Of a DNA stretch of 64,000 nucleotides, positions 37,821-50,900 are shown in pieces. Below the pieces are notes generated by a model. That model was not told the DNA's origin. It was given only the letters and a program-made list of their open reading frames with translations, and ran no database searches. The stretch covers positions 37,957,396 through 38,021,395 of the forward strand of contig CM018043.1 of the NCBI GenBank assembly GCA_008638375.1. Reading direction: 5' to 3'. Source of the stretch: Nyssa sinensis. Its lineage: Eukaryota > Streptophyta > Magnoliopsida > Cornales > Nyssaceae. Every line of letters starts with the position of its first letter. The stretch's first letter is position 1. The translations under genes and the position numbers were made by a program.

Positions 37821-39387
37821 TCTCATCAGATTACTGTGCAGAGTCCCCCCAATCAGTCGATTCAGTTTTCTCCAAGCAAGGTTAAAACCCATAGCCCCCA
37901 ACATAATATCAAAACTAGACACAAAGTCAAAAGAAAAGATGTAACTGGCTATCTCTACCAGGCATCTCTACAGATCCTTGTTAGTATCTCACTATCTCAA
38001 CCGGTGAACCCTACGATGGTGGAACAAGGCAAACATTGCGAGCCCTGGAATAAAGTAAACCCTCCCGAGTGTAATATTTACTATTCAAACCCAGACAACA
38101 CGATCATCTGTAACTTTATCCAAACCAATCAGATTCATTCATAACCTTTACCCACCTATTTCCAATGACAAGTGAAAATCTTCACTCACTTCTAAGTCAT
38201 ATAATAGTGCAAGCTCTCAAGTTCTAGTGCCTTAACCCCAATATTTTCACTCCATGTGTATTCGCATGATTGCATCCTAAACAGAAGATTCATATTCGAG
38301 AAACTCGTATCATCTAACTCTTAATCCGATATACAATTTCCTCCAAAACAATAATCGATGCTTAACCCTTATTCAATCATAATTCTAATGTCAACCTTAT
38401 AAACCAAGTTAGAACTAACCCCTCAGTTGGCCCAATTTATACAACTCATTATTCTCACAAAACCTATTCTCATAAGTTCATTAAATCAATTTATTATCCT
38501 CATAACAATTAGTATCGATCATCTTATAGGACTACGCAAGTCAATAGCATCCATCACTAGGTCACTTCCTCAGGCCACTACAAAACAACATATTCCCCAA
38601 AAAAAAAAAAAAGTCATTTCAATCCCCCAACTTTTTGACTCACATTACTTGAGTTTATCAATACTCGTCCTAAGCATGAAATCAAAACCCAATCACATCA
38701 CAACCCGGATCAATCCATATCTATACTCCCAAACCATTTATGTTGATAAAATTCTCCTAAGACCAGAGATTATTAATCATTACTCGATAATCTAACAATT
38801 CCCGTAAACCTACTTACTTAATCATAAGTTATAAAGTTCACGTTAACCACTTCCACCCATCATTCACAATAACAATTAACAACTTCTCACCCAACTTAAA
38901 TGTAATCTTTCGTCGGAAAACTCATTTAAACAATACAGTATGCACACACCCGTAGCATTCTTCCATAATGCTACATGATATCCCTAAGACAAAACAAGCG
39001 TCATCTATCACCCCTGTAAATATATACTAAATCACATACGATCATGCCAATATACACATTGCCCACATCATGCATCTCACTACCCTAAGTCATGTAATCA
39101 TGCCTCAGAGTATAATTTCAACTAACACATAATCACCCAATTTATGTTTCTAGTATAGAAAATCACATCACACACAAGGTCTCATCACATTGAATCACAT
39201 AGGCATGCATCACAGTATAGCATCGATCGACACGTAATTTCAACAAATCATGCTTCAAGTGTATAAAACCACATAGCACACAAGATCCTATCACATGTTG
39301 CTAAAGGTTCACACTAAGTCTCATTCTTTTCTCTAGGGTCTCATGGTGTTAAACAACACCCCACAGTCTCTAGGTATTCTAACCTAT

Positions 39388-39399
39388 GTTCTGATACCA
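39388..39399 (-). other. Primer-binding site of Y element
   Basis: Minus strand TGGTATCAGAAC, one mismatch from the usual TGGTATCAGAGC, three nucleotides from the LTR edge at 39403. The mismatch may weaken priming. Confidence 0.88.
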
Positions 39400-39402
39400 C
39401 GT

Positions 39403-42055
39403 TGTCACGCCCCGAATTTCTGTAAAACCCGAGGCGCGACTGACGAGACAGAAAATAAAATAAATAAAAGGACAAATGTAAATAAATTCACTAAACATGC
39501 ATCCATTCCCATCAATACATAAAATAACATAAAGTACATCCCATGAACACATCGTTTGCATGGTCATTCGGGCTTAAGCCCTTACATCGCAAAATATGCC
39601 CCAAGGGCCAAACATCTCCAGGCACTCTCCTCTATAAAGCATTACTGAAACTCATGTAGCTGGGGCATCCTCATCTGAAAAATGTTGCCCACGAATGGGT
39701 CAGCTCAACTGTTGGTATGATGAATGCTAATGCAAGAAATAAAGCTAAAGCGTGGCATGTGCAAAGTGTACATTTATATCTAAATGTCATTCAAAGCATC
39801 GCAGTAATATATCAGTGGTATGCATGACGCACCCATGCACAACTCTATGCCACACCCATGTCTCATTTACGGGTACTCCCCAACGGCGTCAAAGTACCAA
39901 TGCAATGGCCAATTTTGGGTTTTCCACCACAGGATCTACACCCTCATAATGCATAGCACCACGTGCTCAACTCACGCCATGTTCTCAAGGATTCACCATA
40001 TGCCAATATGCTAATGTAATCTCAATGAACATGGTTCTCAATAATATAGCATGCTCGGACAATAACATATAAATTATCAGTCAGTTCCATATGTATGCAT
40101 ATCTCATGTGTTCATATATCATAGTTCATGTTCTTCATTTTACTAAACTCTCAAAGAACGCAAGTAACACATAAACATGTGAACAACCAACTTCAAATTT
40201 TCAAGTAAACACATTCCAAATAAACACATAAATCATTCTGGTCATTCACAAAATATTTCTAACTTAACTTCATTTCTAACATTAGCAAAACACCATACCT
40301 GTCGGGTTGGTCTCAACCCGAGTAAACTGCGCTCGTAATGTAGTGTCTAGTAATGAGAATGTGGAAGGATCAGACTGCCTTTTCCTTGCCTTTTCGTGTC
40401 CTTAAAATTATAACAAGTGACTTAGTTCATTTGTTTCCTAAATGATGCTATTCAACAAATTTTATGTCTTTATTTTATAAGTTTCTATTCTGCTAAACTA
40501 AACTCTCATATTGAGTCCAGGACGTCGAAGAAAATAAGATTAGGTTTTCGTAGAACTCAATTCGGACATCTGGGTTCAAAAGGGTAAAACAGTCATTTTG
40601 CACTTTTCACGGGTCCTTACATTTCGTGACCTCTTTTCACAAATCGGACTCCACGGTTGAGTCTGGAATGCTCGAGATAATAAAGTTTCACTATTTGTTT
40701 ACTTAATTCGGAGTTCGTTTGACTATGCTTCAATTCAGGGGCATTTTGGTAATTTTAAAGGTTACTACGGGTCTTTTATTTTTTGGGACCCCGTCTCATA
40801 AAATGGACCTCACCATTGGTCTCAGAATGGTCGAGATAGTCAAAATACACTAATGACTTGTCCCATTTGGACTCCGGGTTATTTTTGAATATTTAAATAA
40901 TTAAATTAATTTCATTAACTAATTAATTAATATTTTATTCTGGTGGGTCAAATTATAATAACTAACAGTTGGGGGGTCAGTTGGTATATTCCGAAAGTCT
41001 TGGGTCAAAGTTAATTCCCAAAAAGTCCAAGGGTTAATTTGTAAATTCCTATTCTCAATTCGGTTACCCAAACAGGGATTAGTCCAAAACAGGGATAGGA
41101 TATCCCTGTTCCTGTTTCAATTTCAATTTTCAATTTCTTACACTCGTAGCCAAACAACCCCTTTCCATCTTTTAATTTAAAACAACAGGGCGACACGTGG
41201 TAGGGGCGGATCGCCCAAGCCCGACCCGAACCCGAACCGGACCCGGACCCGACCCGACCGTCCCCCCCTTCTTCCCCGTTTTTTCGACGATGCACCAGTA
41301 GGGTTCCGGCGCCTTCTCCGGCGCCGGCGATATTTTTTCGGCGACTTTTCACAGTTTTAAAATTGTAGTTTTCTCTGGTTTTTCATGTAGATTCCATATC
41401 TAAGGTTGGTTTTGGATTTAAGCCACTAGATTTTCACGAAATAGGGTCCAAAGATTTCGGTCAACTCTTCGGCCGACCCTTCTCTTTCATTTTCGTGACT
41501 GTTTGGCCATGGTTCAACCTCCATTTTTATTCTAATGGTTTTCTGCATTATAGAGGAGCAATCTCTCATTCCCAAAACTAAGTTTTAAATCAATATTTTT
41601 CCAACCACCCGATTATCCAACGCACCTGCAACTCACCTTTTCTGTCCTGTTTCCTCACCATTTTAAGTGATTTCTTTTCCAAAATAATCCACATTTCATA
41701 CACTATAAGAATCGAGAATCAAATCTATATAACATGCTAAGAAACAAAAAAAAAATCAGAATGGACCACTCACGATTTTTGCTGGGTTTCTCTCTCTAGC
41801 CGTGCACCTCCTTCACCTTCTGGTTCCAAGCTTGATTCAAGCTCCAAGACTCCTTCTTTCCAGAACTCTCTCTCGCTTTCTGTTTCTCTTTTCTTTCCTT
41901 TCTCCCTACCGAGACCAAAATAAAATCATACACTTCCACTCTCTCACGTCACCCCCTGCACAGCCCCTTTCCTTGACCCTTCTCCCCTCTGCTCAGCCAC
42001 CTTTCTCTTCCCCAATGCAGCTTTGCATTAAATGCAAAGTTGCCCTATATATACC

Positions 42056-42091
<36 letters not shown>

Positions 42092-42316
42092 CCACTCATT
42101 ATACACAAACTAGACACACATACTTACATGACACCACACACACACACGGTCTGTCACTAACACACACACACACCAGACCTGTTGCACACACACACAGTGC
42201 ACACATGCACTATTATATATATACATATGCACCTACACATACATGTAATGCCCCACACATATACACACCATATATATACATAACATCCATGCATCCTTAT
42301 ACACATTTTAATATTA

Positions 42317-42350
<34 letters not shown>

Positions 42351-42388
42351 AAACAAATAATAAGAAAAAAAAATTTCATGTCATTACA
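39403..42388 (-). repeat. Y right (5') LTR
   Basis: 2986 bp, TGTCACGCCCC to CATGTCATTACA on the plus strand, followed by the CTTCT duplication. Its start duplicates 22819-23365 closely. It contains AC and TA repeats, the near-perfect inverted repeat at 42017-42043 (one mismatch) and an AAT run near its end. Short frames at 39752, 41011 and 41802 are shadows shared with the left LTR. Confidence 0.9.
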
Positions 42389-42393
42389 CTTCT

Positions 42394-43169
42394 GTAATTG
42401 ATGATGATTATTCAAAATATGCTAGGATGTGTTTGAAGTATCTAGAGGATATCAGAATATCTGTGAATGGAGATAGGGGTAACAGTTTATGAGTAACTCG
42501 GAACCCTTGACTTGGTGTATATTTACTGTACTATCTAGATTCATATACTGTACCATTTCATATAATATACTATTTAAATGCATATACTTAAATGCATACT
42601 CTTTGTACTGCATTATACATGGCATGATTCCATTCTGTCTTGCCTTTTCGATATGTTCCATCCTGATTTTGTTCTGGTCTGTTCTGTTCTGTTATATGCT
42701 ATACGGAGTTTGTTCCGATTTTGTTTTGTTATGTTGTGTCTTACTCTTAGGCCCACTACAAGATTGAGTGGTTTGGCTTATGCCAAAGCATGACCCAGAG
42801 GGTAGAGGCCCTACGAGTGTCTGTTTATAGGCAGCTGGGAAAGGCTCATATGTTTGATTGGCATCATGTTCTATTTCTGTTCAACTCAGTTTTGCCCTGT
42901 TCCGTTCTGATCTGACCTAAAGGATAGAGGCCCCACTAGTGTCCGCTTATGGGCAACTGGGAGACATTCAGACACCTTTGACGATATGTTTTTTTATTGA
43001 TGTTGGCACCCAACTCTGCTCTGTTCTGCTTTGGCTCTATTCTGTTTTGTTCTGATCTGTTTTGTTTTGTTCTATTCTATTCCGACCTGATCTATTTTGT
43101 TCTACTTGAGCTATATTTGAGCATGCATTTTATTTGTATACCATGTATATATGAATGGGTTTTGAAACC
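42394..43169 (+). mobile_element. W2 LTR, continuation, cut by P copy B
   Basis: Resumes the LTR of 21467-22818 after the Y element. It includes a leader exon like that of V1 (ATATCTGTGAATGGAGATA), but the donor is mutated to ATGAGTAACTCGG where other copies have GTGAGTAAC. It then shows the GACCCAGAGGGTAGAGG block and TGTTCTG-rich tract seen in V1. It stops at TTTTGAAACC where P copy B begins, short of the expected intron acceptor. Confidence 0.72.
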
Positions 43170-45198
43170 TGATGCTACACTTTTCGACTCGCAATAAGTA
43201 TGGGCTTCGTGACTTGTAGAACACTCAAAAAGGGGATCAAAGGACCACTGGATTGGCTCCGACGGTAGCCGCTCCGATGCTTAAATAAGTAAACTGAATT
43301 GAAAAGACTGTATTGAAAGCCAAAGAATGAGCATAAAAAATAAAGCGTACCTTTAGGGTTTAATTTATAGATCGTGGCCTTCCTAAATTGATTAGGATTC
43401 AGAGCCATGAATATAGGGATTTGATCACTAGAGATTGCAGTTACCTTGTGGAATGTTGTATCGTAAGATAGAGAGAATCATAGACAGTAGTTTCCTTGTT
43501 GAAGACTGTTTTCGTGTTGAAGACTGTTTCCTTAATCCCTGCTTGGTAGTTGCTAAGATCATAAGGTCAGAACCATACGAAGTATTGAGTGAATATTGCC
43601 TAGAGCATAAGGTCTGGAGGATATGTACATGAGAATGCCCTAGAGGCTTCGCCTGCTCTGTATGACCGAGTTTATCGGCTCTGTAGTATATGTATATGAG
43701 AATGCCCTGAAGGCTGTGACTACTCTGTATGACCGAGTTTATCGGCTCTGTAAGCACACGTGTCTCAAGGTGATTGGTGTGTCTGTTTGTGGTATATCAG
43801 CTACTCCCCCCCGAGCCCTAGTTAGAAGCTAGGGCTTAACTAGGGTTATGGGTTTTATGAAGAGTCACACGTTTTGTTTCTCCATTTTTCGAGATGTCGG
43901 TTTAATGGGTCATTTATTGCGTAGCCGATACTTGAGAAGCCATCATTATTTTCAACTGTTGTGTCGAATCATCTTGGGAGGCTCATATTTCGAATGTGTA
44001 TATAAAGAGAGGGAAATGACTTTTGTGCCTTTCTTTTGCACTTGCTTCTACAGTACCAGAGACTGCCACTGCCATTTGACATATTTTGAAGGTTGAAGGA
44101 TATCCGGTGTTCATAGTCTTTCTTGATTTCAGGTTTGTTTTAGCCCCTTTTACATTCTCTTTCATTTGCTTCGTTACTTTCTCTTGTCCGCCATGTGTGG
44201 CCCTAAGTCACCTTCTGGTTCAAGCAGTCCTTCCAGGACCGTTCCTCAACTGCAACTAGTGAATCTTCCTTCTGTTAATGACGATGACAATAGACTAGTA
44301 GAGCCCCCCTCTAGTCCGGGGGTTAGGATTGTTGACGCATTTGATGAGCCCCCGAATAGGGCTGGTGAGACCTCTGGTCGACTTGGTCATAGAGAGGAGG
44401 GTGAGAGTGCGATCACTGAAAAAATGTTGGTGGAGTTGTGGGAGAAATTCAATCTCTCTTCAAACGTTACTTTCAGAGTCCCGGATTCTCTAGATCGCCC
44501 ATGCGATGTTAGAGAGGGGGAAATTTGTGCCTATTTGGCTTGGTTTGAAGTGGGACTAACACTCCCCCTTCCTGACCTTGTAAAACAATTCTTTTGTTGG
44601 TTCAGCCTTTGCCCTACAGACTTGAACCTTAATAGTTGGAGACATCTGTTAAGCTTTATAGTGTTGGGGCATATGAATAATGTCGACGTGTCCCTTGACC
44701 TGATCCGTAGTAATATGGATCTAAAATACATGAGGGCGGAAGGCCTTTATTATAAGTCTTTTGATAATGGGTTCAGACCCCTTACTTCCGTGCCCTCCTC
44801 AAATAAGACTTGTAAGAAGTAGTATTTCTTCATTAAGGGAGGATGGGAATACAAGGACATCCAAGGCCAATTCTCAACATTCCCTTGAACCACTGGGCGA
44901 AAAGGTGAGGCCCAATTTTCCCGTGGCTGCTTTGATTTCATTTTGTACACCAATTGCCAAGTTGATTAATATCTGTATCTTTTGTGCAGTTAGGAGTGTG
45001 TGGAAGAGGCCGAGCTTTTCTCCTGCGATTCAAGAGCAATACAAGAAGCTTTTATAGCCCAGCAATCGACACCATTCCTCCATTGTTAACCCTGATAAGT
45101 TGATGGCTACCAGAAGAAGTGTTGAGGATCTTGCAAAGGATATGATGGCGAGGTGGGAGATCGAGCCATCTTCATCTGTGCCAGTGGGGGAGGCTTCT
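43170..45198 (+). mobile_element. P element copy B, 5' part, cut by Zx
   Basis: Starts TGATGCTACACTTTTCGACTCGC, aligned with the terminus of copy A. The first kilobase includes the shared block GGATTGGCTCCGACGG and a 67-bp tandem duplication. It is interrupted at 45199 by the Zx LTR, with CTTCT just before. The rest presumably lies beyond Zx and V2, outside the window. Confidence 0.72.
44193..45198 (+). pseudogene. PF04195-like gene, broken copy
   Basis: Exon 1 from ATG 44193 is similar to copy A through PPSSPGVRIVDAF, GEICAYLAWFEVGL, LNSWRHLL and DVSLDLIRSNMDLK. An in-frame TAG at about 44820 falls where copy A has Trp, and a further TGA follows at about 44886. The intron signals remain (donor 44905, acceptor ending 44989). 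Exon 2 runs from 44990 with weaker similarity, then is cut by the Zx insertion. It lacks the coiled-coil tail, so it is non-functional. Confidence 0.82.
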
Positions 45199-46473
45199 TG
45201 TCACGACCCGAAACCCACCCTATGCGGATCTCGCATCGCGACCGCCACCCTCAGGCCTGGGGACCCTTGGGCGAAGGCTCACATAGGCAGCGGTGTCGAA
45301 TAGATGTGCGACATGCGTTTTGCGGAAGCGTGAAAAACTTTTTCTTTTCTTTTCTTATTTAATTTTACGCACATCCGTCCGATACTGCCACTCCATACAT
45401 AGCATACATGGTTACACATTCAGACTATAACTAAAACTTAAAGACTTATAATATTAATACAAAACATGTTCGGTTGCCCTGAGGGCTTAATACATATTCT
45501 TACATTGTCTACTAATACAAAATGTACTACTAGAGTTCATAGGTTCCTCAAAAGAAACTACTTAAACATATCTTCCCAAAAATAGCTAGACTCATCGACA
45601 TCGTCCTCGAAACCCTGTCTGCTGTGAATCACCTGAAAGGGGGGTCCGAACAAAGTCCAGGTAAGCTAGTCTAAGCTTGTGAGCAATTCCAGTATTCGTC
45701 ACGGGGTTTTCAATTAGCAATGGTTTTGTACATAAGAGTTTGTAAAATAATCACCGCCAATTGTTCGTATACTTTGAATACAGAATATATGCATTCCTTA
45801 AAACAGATAGCTTTGAAACATTTAAAGTAATCAAGCTAAACTCGTACTTCATCAGATAAAGTATATAAACTTTAAAACACAAAAATATGTATTGTGAAAA
45901 TGAGGGTAAAACCTGCTTCATTTTCAAAATCACTTTGTCATCTTTTCTCTTTAATTAGGTGGAATCTGTTTCAAACCAGACTCCCATTTTACTGCCAATA
46001 CTGTCGATCTCATTTGCCTGGGGGATTAGATCCTGCTACCGGGCATTTACTGTTGAATCCCGAAGGATTTCAACCATCATAGGGGGTGCTTTAAACACCA
46101 TTTATCTTGTAAAACATTTATTACATGCCTTCTTCAATAGATGCTTTCATGAGTATTTAAAACATGAATGCATAACTTCTATAATGGAACTTCAAATACT
46201 GGCAATAATCAAATTCAGAATATTTTACATAATTGGGCATTTAAAACTTTAGACATGCTGAAATATGTTTTAAGAAAACTGTGATAGAAACCATTCACTA
46301 AGCATGTCATAATAGAGTTATAAAGATGGAAACAATTTAAAACTGAATCATGTAAATACTGAATTTGAAACTTCAAATACTTCATATCTTTGAACTTAAA
46401 ACCTTTTCAAATCCATGGAGTTAAATCTCCAATTCAAACACAGGGTTACTCACCTCATATGTCTGGGTTGGCT

Positions 46474-46791
46474 CTATAAAGGCGCCTTCCCTTTACCCTT
46501 CTCCTTCCTTAGCCTGCGACGCATTTCAGCTAAGGTTTCGGTGTTCTCTCTTTCTTCTTCCCTTTTCTTTTCTTCCTCTTTCTTTTTCTGGGCCTCGGCC
46601 ACCATTGCCTTGGTGGTTCATTTATGAATGAATGGGTTTACCGAGACGACCTCCGTTGCCTTGTCTTTCTTGATGAACCTGGCAATCACTCTCTGTTGCC
46701 GTAACAGTTCTTGCATAAAAGCTTGCTGTTTTGGGTCCTTAGCCCTTTGGGCCTTGCTCATGATCGTGAACTTTGGTGGTGGTGCATCCAT
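46474..46791 (-). pseudogene. Small LTR reading frame, Zx copy, intronless with one stop
   Basis: From ATG 46791 the frame resembles the W' small protein (KFTIMSKAQR, AFMQELLRQQRVI, EVVSVNPFIHK). It meets TGA at 46620-46618 and then continues in the same frame through a KKKEEEKKREEE-rich stretch to TAG at 46476-46474. The first W' intron is absent: the two exon sequences are joined directly (CGCAG/GCTAAGG). It lies sense to Zx transcription, just before the leader donor at 46453. Single-stop decay of a formerly coding frame is the simplest reading. Confidence 0.65.
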
Positions 46792-47447
46792 AATTATCAC
46801 CTAAGATCAATTTATGAGTTAGAAATTTTATTCTAAGGTTGATGTGTTGTCGTGTCTTTTCGTACTTTATTTCTTCGTACTTGCCTTAGTTTAATACTTC
46901 GACAATATTTTAGTCCATAGTCATCTAACAGATGCTATTCATCAAATTTTATGTCTTTTTATTTTAGACACTTCTTTTGGTCGAATAGACTCTATTATTC
47001 AGTCCAGAGCGTCGAAGAAAGTTGATTTAGGCTTTCTTAGAATTTAATTCGGGCTTTTATATGTAAAAGGGCAAAATGGTCATTTATCATTTTACGTGTC
47101 ATATTTTCCTGTACTTCGTTTCGTAACTTGGACTGCATTTTTGAGTTCGGGATGTCAAAGAAAGTCAATTTAGACCTTCTCTGATTTCATTTTAGCTTTA
47201 GGGGTACCAGGGGTATTTTGGTCTGTTTACCCCTTTATGTGTCTTTATTTTTCGGGACCCCCTCTTATGTTGTGGACCTCACCATTGGTCTCAGTAGGGT
47301 CGAAATAATAGGAATACATATATAACTTATCCCGTTTGGACATCGGGGCATTTCATGAATATTTAATTTAATTAATTAAATTAATTAAATTAAATTAAGT
47401 AAGTATAATATATATATTTCTTGGTGGCTTATATGACCAGATGAAAT

Positions 47448-47525
47448 GGGTGGCACACTGGCCAGTGTGTCACCTCCCACTCTCATAGATACCACGTTCG
47501 AATCCTGTTAGGTGCAGTTGCACCT
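47448..47525 (+). other. tRNA-like module 2, antisense in Zx LTR
   Basis: GGGTGGCACACTGGCCAGTG followed about 40 nt later by a T-arm-like CGTTCGAATCCTG and then GGTGCAGTTGCACC. Counterpart of 33398-33475; Zx is minus-oriented, so the module is again antisense to the LTR. Confidence 0.55.
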
Positions 47526-47589
47526 TTTTATTTTTTTGATTTTATTACATATATAATATATATCTATTCCGTTCGTATTAGGGCACACA

Positions 47590-47668
47590 CACACGCATGG
47601 CCGAGTGGAAAAGGGAGAGACTTCGGCGCGTGAGGTTAGGGGTTCGAACCTCAGGAATCTCGGTTCCT
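47590..47668 (+). other. tRNA-like module 1, antisense in Zx LTR
   Basis: ATGGCCGAGTGGA (A-box, 47598-47608) and GGGGTTCGAACCTC (B-box, about 47640-47652) in Ser/Leu-type spacing. This is the best preserved of the six modules, yet without a clear acceptor stem. Confidence 0.68.
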
Positions 47669-47941
47669 TCCCTTTTTTTCAATTTTTTTAAACGTATATA
47701 ACACACCGGCCCGAAACGACGTCGTGGCCTTAATGCGGAGATCAGGGTTTTAAAACCCTTAAGCCATACGATGCCGTTTCATTTATTCGATGGCAAGCCC
47801 AGAGGCTGCCACATGTCCGAGTCAGCTCGGTTATTTTAAAACGAGTCAACTGATCGTCATCTTCCTTATTTTAACCCCTACGTTGCCCTAATTTGCAGGG
47901 TTCATTTCCTTTCAATTTCGTGGATTTTGGCCAACTAAAAC

Positions 47942-50900
47942 TGTCACGACCCGAAACCCACCCTATGCGGATCTCGTGTCGCGGGGCCGACCCGAAAGCC
48001 GTCCCTACTTTTTCCATTCCTGTATCATAGTACTAATATGCAAAGTACTAAAACCTCAAAACAATAACAGCGGAAGTCTTTTCAATACACAATGTTAGTG
48101 AAAGTCTTTACAATACATAATATGGTTCTACATAAATAAAATAAGAACCAAACATGACCAGCACCCGAGGGTGGTGAATACATGGGAGAACTAAAACATA
48201 AACTGATGCATTTTCTCAGATGTCCTTCTATGTCTTTAGACTCCTACCGGGGTCTCGCGGCATCAGTACCTGAAATGGGGGTGAGGAGGGTGGAATGAGC
48301 TACAAGAGCCCAGCAAGTAAATACAGATCTCCGACACTGGTATCGAGGATCATAAAAGAATATGAATCCAAGAATAAGGATATGATAGCCAATCATAAGA
48401 AATAAGATGCTATGATAGCCAATGGGCACAGTTGCCATAAAGGCCAATAAACAATAGAACACAATGTACAATTAGGAGTAAGGGACATAACATCAACATG
48501 AAACACTTAACATGTGAACAGTGGCAAATGAACAGTAGGTTCACAATGTGTAATCAGTAGGAATGGCATAACAATGTTCTGGAATTCTCAACGATAATAC
48601 AATAACAAGAAAGTACTGCCATTATAATTGATCACAATAAATCAATAAGGAATATCTCGCAATACAAGATAATCACAAGAACAATGTAACTCAACAATTT
48701 TTAGTTGAGCAATCATATAAGAGATGCTTTTGTTCTGTGTCAGGGCTTGATTTGCCCTCGGTCTTTGGGGGCCCGGTTTACCCCCTTCAGTGCATTCCAG
48801 TGTATGGCCATATGTCCGTTCACGGACTCGACCCGAAGGTCTTCAGTGTATTTAAAAGCATCGGATGGATATTGTGACTGAGCACAACTCCAGTATACAT
48901 AAACATTTCATGATCATAAATGATTCCATAAGAGTATATAAAATGGAATATCATCAGTCCATGGAAACATAATAATAGGCATTTGAAAGTACGGTTCAAC
49001 ATGATAACAATGGTACAACAATAAGTCAATGTCCACCAGATAGAACAATATCACATTGTGGAGACAATAACATCAGATACGCTCAGGAGTACAATTTTGG
49101 CAGTAAAAGAATGAACTTGGCTTGATAACACCACATGGAAGAGAAAGGGTATCTACTTACCTCTAATCATGCATTCCTCCTAAATCAGTCTCCTGCGGTT
49201 TGCCTCTTTCCTGTCGCGTTCCCTATATGTCAGTAAATGCGTTTTAGAATAATTTCTATTCACCAGATTCTATGCCTTGCTATGATCAGTATTTCTAATA
49301 CTTATTTAGACTTTTAATATGTCCGTTGTCCTCGGAACCTCTTTTCATAATTTTGACCTTACCAATAGATTCGGAAGGTTCAGAATAATAAAAATTCACT
49401 AGTTATTTAATTCAATCGGAGTCCATTTGGCTCACCTATGAAGCAGGGGTATTTTGGTCATTTTTACAAGTCGTAACTTTTCGGGACTCCGTCTCGTGAA
49501 ACGGACCTCACCATTGGACTCAGAGCGTCCGAGATAATAAAAATTGACTATTCATTTGCCCTATTTGGACCTCGTTTGACCCACTTTTGAGTCAGGGGCA
49601 TTTTTGTAAAATTGACATTTTCCTGTTGGGCCTTAGTGGAATTATTCAAAACATTTGGGGCCGGTTCATAAATTCCATAAGCTGCGGTCTGAACCAGTTG
49701 GTTCAGACCCCAAAACCCTAAACCGGTTCCATTCCATTGTGAACCAACCGGTTCAATTAACTTCAGAGAACCGGATTGAGATATCCCAATTCTCTCACCC
49801 TAACCACTGTTTGGACAACCCCAACCCAATTTCAATCCCTTATATCCGTGACCAAACATGCCCAAATTAATTTTAATTTCACATTCAAAACGACACAGTG
49901 TTGCTACCTGAATTGCGGTCGGTCGGATCTCAACCCGACCCGACCCAGACCCGACCTCATCCTGACCCGAAGAAGCCCCCGATATTCCGGTCGTCTTCTC
50001 CGGTGGGTTTTCCGGCCACGGTCGCCGGAATAACGAAATTCCCTACGGATCTCACTGATTTCACGTCCAAAATTTACTGTTTTTCTTCCCAATAAATTCT
50101 AAAATTGTAAGGAATATTTTAGGACCGATTTTAACCTCCAACCTCCCCGGTTTCACACACCCATTCCCAGTTTCCGGCGTTGCACCGGTGAGGGAATAAC
50201 TGGCCACAGAATGGCCATTTCTTGACCATTTAAGTTGATTCAACTTGCGTTGGGTTTCTGGAGATGTCTCCTATTGATTTCCAATCTAAAAATCAATGTT
50301 CGTTGGGTGTATACAATTCCACCATGCTTGACTGAACTCACTTCCTGATTCTGGGTTTTCTTTTCTATTTCGGATTCTCATCAATTCCAACAGCAACAAC
50401 ACCTATTAAGAATATAAATGAGCATAATTTAAATCAGGAATATACCTGTTTTAGTTGCTGATTTCCTTCAACCCTTTTCCAAAAATTCATTTCCTTTCTT
50501 TCTCTCTCTATTCCCACTTCTTTCTTCCTTGCGATTCAGTTTCTCTCACAGCTTCAATCTCTTTCTTTCTTCCCTTAACCGACCCCCAGTCGGTGGCCCT
50601 TGCCACCTGCAGCCACGGTGGCAGCACACCCATGCACACAAGACACCTCACACATAGCTTTCTCTCTCTCCTCTCCTCCTCACACGTTGCACCCTAGCCC
50701 TCTCTTGCTGATTTCCCACTCGGTGGCTTTGCCACCTCCTCATCATGCAAGGCCCACATGACACATACTTACATGCCTATTATATATATATATATATATA
50801 TATATGCAACCGTATACATATATATACATATATAAATAATATTTCATTGATACATTATGTATGTATAGATATTACATATACATCTCCATTTAATTTTGTG

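Larger units (their letters stand above)
36041..39402 (-). mobile_element. Y internal region, no retroelement coding sequence
   Basis: AT-rich sequence leading to the Y primer site. No frame longer than 122 residues and none recognisable. Two parts stand out: a GC-rich island at about 36370-36560 and a fragment shared with V2 (37679-37820). The left boundary is the junction with the truncated Z leader and is approximate. Assignment to Y rests on its place between Y LTR pieces and on the primer site at its right end. Confidence 0.65.
22819..42388 (-). mobile_element. Y element, non-autonomous LTR retrotransposon carrying nested insertions
   Basis: Minus-orientation element flanked by a perfect CTTCT duplication. 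Right (5') LTR 39403-42388, primer site 39388-39399, internal region about 36041-39402, left (3') LTR from 22819. The left LTR is interrupted by the W solo LTR (23366-29290) and stops at 31558 where a Z element inserted; its last about 190 bp and the polypurine tract are missing, implying a deletion at the Z/Y junction near 36040. Sampled parts of the two LTRs match at roughly 97 percent by eye. The internal region has no retroelement coding sequence. Confidence 0.82.

Noticed and set aside
43170..43192. CACTA transposon terminus (CACTTTTCGACTCGC in P copy B)
   Set aside because: The copies align from TGATGC outward, the CACT is internal and not CACTA, and no matching inverted terminus is visible.
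45194..45198. Shared CTTCT target for Y and Zx as a site preference
   Set aside because: Two matching 5-bp sites are too few, the wider flanks differ, and the Zx right flank is not in the window.
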